Of a stretch of DNA of 16,585 nucleotides, positions 9,841 to 16,585 are shown one piece after another. The stretch covers positions 127,307 to 143,891 of the forward strand of contig NQMI01000119.1 of the NCBI GenBank assembly GCA_002270565.1, given 5' to 3'. Position 1 is the stretch's first letter. The number at the start of each line of letters is the position of its first letter. The position numbers and the translations under genes were made by a program. The DNA is from Stenocarpella maydis. Its lineage: Eukaryota; Ascomycota; Sordariomycetes; Diaporthales; Diaporthaceae. Below the pieces are notes generated by a model. That model was given only the letters and a program-made list of their open reading frames with translations. It made no database searches and was not told the DNA's origin.

Positions 9841-11212
9841 ATAATTTATAGTATATTTTGAGAGTTCATTATATGATTAAGAGTTATATTAAGAGTAATA
9901 TTACTATTAAATCTAGCTATTATGCTATAAAGTTTATTTACTCGAATGCTTTATATAACTCTTTTATATCTAGTTAAGCTCTAGTAGATAATATTACCTT
10001 TACTCTTAAAGGTAGTATTTATATAATTTATTTCTATAGCTGATATAAGAATAAACTTCAGCTATGAACTAAGGTCCTTATTATTAGTAAAGAAACTATT
10101 AGTAAAGATATATAGCTTTATTTATATAAGGTTTAAGAGTATAAATATTAATCCTTTTAATGGGTTCTTTATCTGCTACTTAATTTATATATTTAGGGCA
10201 TTAATATTCTATTTCTTAGAATCTTTAACTTAGGTAGCTATGGATAGATTATATAAAGCCTTTAGTTAATAAATTAAGGCTATATGGGTGCCTTAGGCCT
10301 ACTATATAATATATTATCAAGGAGTATCTTTTATATAAAGGTTTACTAGATATAGCTAGTTTGCTTATCTCTTTTATATAAAGGTAATATTCTTACCCTT
10401 AAGATAGATTCTCTTTTTATTAAATTCAATAGGTTGTTTTTAGGATAGAATTATCTTTAGTTTTATATAAAACTTCTTTTTTTATAGCTCTTCTTCCTCC
10501 CTTTAGGAGAAAGATTGAATTATAAATATATAGGTATTATCTATTTGTAGTCTTATAATTATAAACTTCTTAATTTTATTAACTATATATAATAACTATA
10601 AGTTATATATGGAGATTCTTATCCTTAGGGCCTTTATATAATAAGTATAATATGTTTTATATTAATATAGCCTAGACTTTATTAAAATATATAATAATGT
10701 AAAAATTAAAAGAATTATTTCTAGGGGTACTTTTCCTCTAGCTCCTTTAGTAGTTATGTAATAATTATTCTTCCTAACTTATCTTTTAATGAAATATTTA
10801 CGGAGGTAATATCTCTAAGTTTACTATAGGCGTGAAAACCTTATATAAGGGTAGGTCCAAGGACGAATATTAGCTATTAGCTTATCTACTAGATTATTAG
10901 AGCTTAAACAAAGATAGTCTATTTCTACTTATCTTTATAGCCTTATATAACTAATCTTGATTTGGTAATTATTTATATAGACTCAGTTTTAATTTCTTAT
11001 ATTATTTGGGTTTTATTTATTTATAGCTCTTTATATATCCCTTTAAGTTTATATTATATAAAAATCAATATATTCTTATTTATAAGGGTATCAAGTTTTA
11101 AAGTATTTAATTTCTTAAATAGTCCTTTAGGTGTATTAATAATATCATTTATATAAAGCTTAATAGCTAGGTTAAAGTTATCTATCTCCTTTTTTATAAG
11201 GAATATATAGTG
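9841..11212 (-). pseudogene. pol: copia pol fragment, copy 3 (RT and part of RNase H), antisense to copies 1 and 2
   Basis: This is a third member of the same copia family, read from 11212 down to 9841. It starts at the RT N-terminus (FLIKKEIDNFNLAIKL, about 11200-11150), which aligns with the same point in copies 1 and 2. The RT catalytic site reads IDN at about 10531-10545. RNase H begins near 10120 with FTNSFFTNNKDL (Asp to Asn). It stops in the middle of RNase H exactly where the LTR end of copy 2 lies, so copy 2 probably inserted here and the rest of RNase H should be left of the window. The other end at 11212 is also abrupt and meets unrelated DNA. There are many TAA and TAG stops, and CpA is strongly depleted on the + strand. 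Confidence 0.82.
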
Positions 11213-11731
11213 AAGACGGGCCAGAGGGAGCACAAAGACAAAACCTCCACACACACAAAAAGGCACACATTCTGCCAGAGCCCTAATCAAGCAACCACCT
11301 CAAAGGGCTATAAAGTAGTAACTAGAGAGCAATAACTATAAAGCAATAAGGACTTAAGATGAGTCCTGAGGAAGGGGGGGCAATCTATTAGGGCCCATTA
11401 TGCCAGTAGTACCAGGGGGCTTAGAAGTAGGCTTATCATAAGCAATCAAACAACTATATAGGCCCTTATCAGGCCTTATCAAATACTAGCCCTCCCATGC
11501 TACTATATAGTAGCTATTAAGGAGCAAGGGCCTGGAGAGGAAGGAGAGGCTCCTTAGGTTCAATTTGACTACTATTGCACTATATAGCGTGCTAGCCCTA
11601 TCAATCTACCTTTGCTTCCACTACCCTTATACTAAGCCTAAAATGAATATAAATTTCAAGGTAGCTTAAGTTTTATACACGTTAGTTACTATTTTCTTTA
11701 CAGGAATTTTAGAAATTTATTACATAAGCTA
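11213..11731. other. intervening DNA with a RIP-poor, CA-rich start; no gene recognised
   Basis: The first 130 bases or so keep many CpA dinucleotides; I count about 17 between 11213 and 11310, including a CACACACACA run. The flanking repeats have almost none. Composition then drifts: 11400-11640 holds CCAGGGGGCTT and AGGCCCTTATCAGGCC-type sequence of moderate GC, and the last 90 bases are AT-rich. I find no convincing reading frame, RNA gene or LTR. It may be single-copy host DNA or a young insertion, caught between copia copy 3 and the pogo-like element. Confidence 0.5.
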
Positions 11732-11733
11732 TA

Positions 11734-11785
11734 ACGTTAAGCACTAATGAACCGGCCATCCCAATAACTAAGCTACCTTTATATA
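11734..11785 (-). repeat. probable terminal inverted repeat end of the pogo-like element
   Basis: The segment contains TGAACCGGCCATCCCAATAA, which resembles the ends of fungal pogo-like elements as I remember them. It follows the TA at 11732-11733 and keeps C and G that the coding part has lost. The partner repeat is not in this window, so the inverted-repeat status is inferred. Confidence 0.5.
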
Positions 11786-12029
11786 CTATAAGCACTAGAA
11801 CCTTAATTATAGCATTATAATAAAAGAGTGTTTTTAAATTTAATATAAATTAAAATCTATACATAAATCTATATCTTTCTTATATATTTATATATTATAC
11901 TTAATCTAACTGTAATTACTATAGTATTACTGATTTAAATTGTTATAAATTAAGTTATTAATACTACTATTTATTTTATTAGCTAGCTACTTCCATTTTT
12001 CCGTTTAATCAATCATTTACTTATTATTC

Positions 12030-12480
12030 TATATATAAAGATCTCCTTTACCCTATATATAAGTTCTTTTAATTCTTTAATACTTAAAAAGTCCTATACT
12101 TACTTCTTATAATATATAGGCCTCCTAAGTTAATAAGGTAATTATATAAGCTAATGATTATATACCCTTTATTAACTATTTAATAGCAGCTGAAATTAAT
12201 GTTAATTAAGAAGCTACATTTATTAAATTATATAATATTTAGAAAACATAAGATATAAGTAGTATTAGGAAGACTGGCTATTTTATTAGAATTTAAATCT
12301 TAATATTTAGCATAAAAAGTATAGCTTTTTAATTAAGTAGAATTAAGCCTATACTCTTAAAAGTACCTTTAATAGTTTCTAGCTTAAAAACCCTTTTATG
12401 TATAGTATAAAAGGTAAGAAAGAACTTAGTTTTATTAATATAAGTAATTTAAGCCTTACTAAAGCAAGTAATTTTTATAC
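12030..12480 (-). pseudogene. pogo/Fot1-like transposase, C-terminal part
   Basis: One frame runs on the - strand through the end of the DDE region: FFLTFYTIHKRVFKLETIKG (about 12425-12360), then SIGLILLN. This fits the part of fungal pogo transposases after the last catalytic residue, where a phrase like FKPETIK...GLVP is typical. It continues in frame into a helical segment with SAAIKQLIKG-like text (about 12200), then a basic KYQRIKRTYI segment near 12045. Stops are TAA and TAG. The DNA-binding HTH domains and the catalytic residues would be upstream and are missing. Family assignment is from memory of motifs. Confidence 0.65.
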
Positions 12481-12979
12481 TGTTGTAATGACCACACCAA
12501 ACCTTTATGGGGTTCAGTAGGTAGCCTGTAGGGTTTATGTTAGCAGAGCGGCATAAAGGTGATACTTGACTAAGTTGCAGTATATAAAGATACTATTCAC
12601 AAAGGGGGTATGATTAGAAGCTATAAGGCTATTCAGTTAGTAGGACTAAATACTTAAATTGATGATTAAAGAGCCTGTTCTATAGAAGCTATCTATAGTG
12701 GTGATAACTATATCCTTATATATTCTGATTCTTTATCTGTCTCTAGTAGTAAACCATATAGACCGTTTCTTAATATATGCGGTCTAGCTTTATACTTAGC
12801 TGGACAATTTATTAGTTTTATTGGTTTACTCTAGTTAGTAGGTCCCTAACCCTAACTCTAGTTATCTAGTATATTATTATTAACTTAGGTAGGGAAATGT
12901 TCCTAGGTCTCTAATATAGCTGCCTGGGGTTATCTTCTATAGTGGTTAGTAGCTAATAGATATATATTTATAATATTAT
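12481..12979 (-). repeat. 3' LTR of the gypsy element
   Basis: The outer end is TGTTGTAATGACCACACC on the + strand, so the - strand ends GTCATTACAACA with a canonical CA. The inner boundary is set by a polypurine tract just beyond. The length would be about 499 bp. The block is less degraded and less AT-rich than pol. It contains CCCTAACCCTAACT at 12844, which is not telomeric. The inner terminus is not recognisable, probably through mutation. Confidence 0.6.
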
Positions 12980-12998
12980 CTCCCTTCTTACTTCCTTC
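12980..12998 (-). other. polypurine tract of the gypsy element
   Basis: The + strand reads CTCCCTTCTTACTTCCTTC, which on the - strand is a purine run broken by one T. It lies directly inside the proposed 3' LTR, where plus-strand DNA synthesis is primed. Its position implies that the antisense ORF at 13081-13720 is internal to the element and outside the LTR. Confidence 0.5.
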
Positions 12999-13080
12999 AT
13001 CCTTAAAGATATTCTTATAAGTTATCTTTTTTATTTATTATATCCTTTATTATACCTTCTAATTTATTATATTAGGATGA

Positions 13081-13720
13081 GTTAGAGATTCTTAGGTCTT
13101 AAAATCTTCCTATTGCTTTAAGAAGACTAAGTAGAGTAAATCCCTTTTTATTATTATAGCTGCTTATAGTTCTATTATATTAATTCACTTAGCTTATAAG
13201 GTTGGTAGGGCTTCCTATATTACTTCAAAGAAGGATTTATCCCAATATTTTAAGTATATTTATTAAAAGTATAGAAACTATAATATATATAAGCTTATAC
13301 CTGCCTAAATATAGAAAATTGCAACTTAATATAATCTTGCTAAGGCTATATTACGTAAGGTAAAGGAGGACTTGGAAAAGGCTATTATGAAGGTATGCTA
13401 TTAATATAAATAGCATTATTTATAGGAGATAGTATATATAGTATACTAGGGTATTAAAATAATTAATAAGCTGGATTATATGAAAAAGGAGGAGGCTAAG
13501 GCTAAGTAAAGATAGATTGCTAAGCAATCTGCTAAGGCTATTAGTTAGCACTCTATTAAGGAGGCTGGTGGAATGGTTGTATAGGAGGCCTGGCTGCATT
13601 CTAAGGGTAAGGTGGATGTTTTTAATTAAAGTTCTTTAGTTAGTAAGAATGTAAATTAGTCAAATTCTATAGGTATTAGTACTAAAGGGTTTATACTTAT
13701 AAGTAGCTTATTAGGTACTT
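13081..13720 (+). pseudogene. antisense accessory ORF of the gypsy element, Cys-cluster plus charged helical region
   Basis: One + strand frame is read from about 13081 to 13720 and is broken mainly by TAA and TAG. Near its start is a segment reading AYSSIILIHLAYKVG (13162-13206). If several Tyr and Ser or Ile codons are former Cys or Arg, it would be a compact cysteine cluster like that of fungal zinc-finger-type hypothetical proteins. After it come DLSQYFKYIY and a long charged, probably coiled-coil segment: VKEDLEKAIMKVCY (about 13350-13395), then INKLDYMKKEEAKAK (near 13480), AKQSAKAIS and HSIKEAGGMVV (near 13560). The layout resembles small Cys-cluster and coiled-coil proteins common in fungal genomes. 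Function is unknown. The gene lies between pol and the polypurine tract on the opposite strand to pol. No secure start codon is seen. Confidence 0.5.
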
Positions 13721-14029
13721 AAAATCTATTATTAGGCATAAAAGTTTTTATATTATCTTATTTAACTAGTTATATAGTATTTATCTGCTTTTATTCTCTC
13801 TTAACTAGTTATTATTAGGGTTGCTCTTTAGTGTAATTAGTATTTAGGGTGTTGTTTTTAGGAGGGATGACTAGTATTATTGTGTTTTCCTAAGGGAGTG
13901 ATTAGTTATAGTTGCTAGTTATTAGTATTATTACTAGTCTCCTATTAAGTATTCTTATTATTTTAGCTATATTAAGAAATAAAGTTTATTATATAGCTTT
14001 ATTATAATGTTTTATTATAGCTTGCAATA

Positions 14030-16585
14030 CGTAGGGCTTTTAGCTGCTTTTCCTGGCTTCTAGGGACTATTTTAGGGTGCTTTATGTATAGTATTACTAA
14101 AGTTTATTATAGTAATAGGTTAGATTTACTACTAGCTTGTATATACTTTTACTAGAGTTATAGCCTTTCTATTTAATAAAGTATTCCATTATTTCTTAGT
14201 ATTATCTTGAATTTATAATTGTTTTTATTTTTTAGTTTCATTATATTTATTAAGGGTTTTAATTTATATCTTGAGTTTTGTATTTTAGGATGCTAGTTTT
14301 AATTGTGAAATGTAAAAACCTGGGTGCTATCTTATTCCTTAAGGTAATAAAAGTTTATAGTTAATATCTAAGAGTTTCTTTAAAATCCTAAAAGGGCTAA
14401 ATTTCTTATAATTAAGTTTATTATTAGGTTATTTAGTTTTAATACTTTAGTATATAAGGTAAATTGTATCTCCTTTCTTAAGAACTAGTTCCTTAATTCT
14501 TTTCTAATTTATATATTTTATTATTTATCTCTATATAAAAGAAAGTTCTTTCTAAATATCTTATTAAATCTCTCTAATGTATATTGGTTTTTATCCTACT
14601 AATTCCACTAGTATTATATTTAGTAGTAATTTATAGTATACCTAAGGCTTATATTTATAGAGTATCAAGAAAGGTAACTATTTAGTAATGCTAAAGGTTG
14701 TATTATTATAAGGGAACTATGCTAGTAGTAGTAACTTAATCCAATTATCCTATAATTAGCTAAGATAGTATTAAAGATATTATTTTATAATCTAGTTAAT
14801 TTATTTTNTTTATTTATTAATTTATTTATAAATGTACTCTTATTAAGACTTTATATTTCGTTTTAAGTTATTTTATTAGTAACTTCTAGAAGTTTAATAT
14901 AAAGAGCTTATCTCTATCTAAGATAATTTTATGTAGTATTTTATAATTACTGATGATGATTTATAAGAATATATACATAAGTCATTCTACTATACTGGCT
15001 TCCTTATATAATATGAAGTATATATACTTACTTAGTTTATAAACTACTACTAGGATGCTGTTATATAGTACTTTAGTTAAGGGTTCTTATAAGAGAGGTA
15101 GCTGGATAATAAAGTTAAGACTAATAGATGACTGTATAGTTATAGGTACTTGTAGGGTCTTTAATAGTCTATATGTTATATATCTAAAGGCTTTATTTTT
15201 ATGATATAAGTTACATTTGTTAATAATGTTTTTAACTTTCTTCCTAAGGCTAGGAATCTAATAGTTCCTCTGAATCCTTTTAGTGGTTACTATAATGCCT
15301 TAATGGCTATATACTAATACTTCATATATTTTCTGGATCAACTTGTTTTATTCATTTAGATTTATAGGAGTCTTTTGGATTTAGAAGTTAACTCTAATTA
15401 TAGTATTAAGTTCTTAGTTAAGAATAAGGCTTCTATCTTCCTGAGTCTTAAATACTATTTATTTTATAGGTAAATCTCTATTTTAACAGTTGGGTCTTTT
15501 ATTAACTGTATTTACTTCAGCATTTTTAACTCCATTTACATAAATAACCTTAATACTAAATTATAATAAGAACTTTATATATTTAATTTATTATTTATTG
15601 AGACTTTGAATTATTATAAACGTTTTAAGATTCTTATAATTTATATAAAGCATAATTCATTTTTTAGCTCTAATAAAGTAATATTACCATTCTTAAAATA
15701 TATATACTTTTACTATAAATTCCTTATCCAGTATAGTATATCTAGTTTCTAGTGAATTAAATTTCTCAATAAAGTTTATAAAAATATATATTCTATCTTA
15801 GTTATTTTTTTAAGTAAATTCTTTACCTATAGTATTATTTAAAGCATTTATATAGACCTTAATTCTTTCTAGGGTCTACTTCTTTTAGTATAGAGTCTTT
15901 TATAACTTTATCTTTAAATATTTAGAAGGCTTAATATTCTATTTTCATCCATTTAAATATAAAACCCTTCTTTATAAGGTTTATAAGAGGTTTTATAATA
16001 TTATTATATTATATAATAAATTACCTATGAAAGTTATTATATCTTAAAAATGCTCTAATACTTTTAATACTAGTTAGTATTAGCTATTTCTTAATTATTT
16101 TAACTTTGCCTTGTTATATCTTAATCTTCCCTAGTTTAATTATATATAGAAGGTAGTTAACATTTGAAGAGTACTATTTATATTTCTCTAGCTCTATAAG
16201 AAGGTTTATATCTTAAAGCTTCTATAATACTTACTTAATATATTCTCTATAATCCTTAAGATTCTTTAAGAAAATAAGAATATTATCAAGAAAGATAATA
16301 ATAAAGATATTTAAATATTTATATAAAATATGGTTAATTATCTCCTAAAATATAGCTAATATATTAGTTAATCTAGAAGGTGTAATTATTATTTTACAGT
16401 ATTTATAGCATATTCTAAACGCTATATTCTACTCTTCTCCTTATTTAATTTAAATAATATTATATTTATACTTTAGGTTAAGTATTATAAATTATTTTAC
16501 TTCTTTAAGTTAATCTCTAATTTCTTTAATAAGCGGAATGGGATATTAGTTTTTAATTATAATATTATTAAGTTATTAATAATTA
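14030..16585 (-). pseudogene. pol: Ty3/gypsy pol remnant (RT, RNase H, integrase, chromodomain)
   Basis: Read right to left, RT starts at YPIPLIKEI (about 16546). The first catalytic Asp is lost (LNLK for LDL) and the YxDD box reads FLDN at 16293-16282. The connection and RNase H follow: GFIFKW-like text near 15970, VYINALN (Asp to Asn) near 15855, and TILDKEF with its Glu kept. Integrase has the zinc-finger remnant CNLYH at about 15218-15204, LNF at 15122-15110 (Asp to Asn) and ILDRD at about 14927-14909 (Asp kept). A tail motif, YKLLLP, lies near 14350. A chromodomain-like segment begins YKFKIIL near 14217 and lies in a different frame from the tail before it. An N is present at 14808. Stops are mostly TAA and TAG. 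The RT N-terminus, protease and gag are beyond the window. Confidence 0.82.

Larger units (their letters stand above)
11732..12480 (-). mobile_element. pogo/Fot1-like DNA transposon fragment (3' end)
   Basis: The right-hand end of a Tc1/mariner-superfamily element is read here on the - strand. It comprises the C-terminal part of the transposase (about 12480-12030), a short degraded tail, and a better-preserved terminal segment (11734 to about 11785) next to a TA dinucleotide at 11732-11733. Pogo-type elements insert at TA. The upstream part of the transposase and the other terminus are absent. The frame breaks at 12480, where an LTR begins, so the gypsy element probably inserted into the transposase gene. 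Confidence 0.65.
12481..16585 (-). mobile_element. Ty3/gypsy chromovirus, - strand, 5' end outside window
   Basis: This is a RIP-degraded gypsy element read right to left: pol (16585 to about 14030), a stretch of about 300 bases without recognisable features (13721-14030), an ORF on the opposite strand (about 13081-13720), a purine tract (12980-12998 on the - strand) and a 3' LTR ending at 12481. A chromodomain-like segment at the end of pol places it with chromoviruses, which often target heterochromatin. Gag, protease and the 5' LTR should lie right of the window. It interrupts a pogo-like transposase at 12480/12481. Confidence 0.8.

Noticed and set aside
10962..11156. 64-residue hydrophobic open frame on +
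   Set aside because: It is antisense to the RT N-terminus of copia copy 3.
12844..12857. CCCTAACCCTAAC resembling fungal telomere repeats
   Set aside because: Only about two units occur, inside an LTR, with no array. It is not a telomere.
14808..14808. Single N base
   Set aside because: It is an ambiguous base call or polishing artefact in an AT homopolymer region, with no biological meaning.
1..16585. tRNA, rRNA, CRISPR or intact host gene
   Set aside because: None was seen on either strand. Every long frame is explained by element remnants or repeats.

Overview
The window is an AT-rich, gene-poor block of broken transposable elements. I see no intact host gene, tRNA, rRNA or CRISPR array. 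It looks like a repeat island of a filamentous ascomycete (Pezizomycotina). The reasons are a Ty1/copia polyprotein of a fungal type, a Ty3/gypsy chromovirus with a chromodomain, a fungal pogo/Fot1-like transposase, and damage that looks like repeat-induced point mutation (RIP). The damage is a large excess of TpA, loss of CpA or TpG, premature stops that are mostly TAA or TAG, and catalytic Asp to Asn and Glu to Lys changes.

Layout. (1) 1-5139: copia copy 1 on the + strand, entering from the left, with pol (protease, integrase, RT, RNase H), an 11-bp tandem array, a cysteine-containing ORF on the opposite strand, then a purine tract and the 3' LTR end. (2) 5140-9840: copia copy 2 on the + strand, starting abruptly inside integrase where copy 1 ends, and repeating the same order: pol, tandem arrays, antisense ORF, purine tract, LTR end. 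(3) 9841-11212: the middle of a third copia pol on the - strand, cut inside RNase H where copy 2 ends. Copy 1 therefore probably sits inside copy 2, and copy 2 inside copy 3. (4) 11213-11731: a RIP-poor stretch of unknown origin. (5) 11732-12480: one end of a pogo/Fot1-like DNA transposon, with a likely terminal repeat and the transposase C-terminus. It is cut by (6) 12481-16585: a Ty3/gypsy chromovirus on the - strand, with LTR, purine tract, a + strand antisense ORF, then pol running off the right edge.

The most notable feature is that both retroelement superfamilies here carry an extra ORF, antisense to pol, between pol and the 3' LTR. In the copia family it is seen in two diverged copies. 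Both antisense products look as if they were cysteine-rich, and the gypsy one is followed by a charged, probably coiled-coil region. I propose an ambisense retrotransposon layout. The reading frames are degraded, so their function is unknown.

A second pattern is strand-biased mutation. Copia copy 1, copy 3 and the gypsy element have mostly lost CpA on the + strand, while copy 2 has mostly lost TpG. Adjacent repeats therefore appear to have been mutated on opposite strands.
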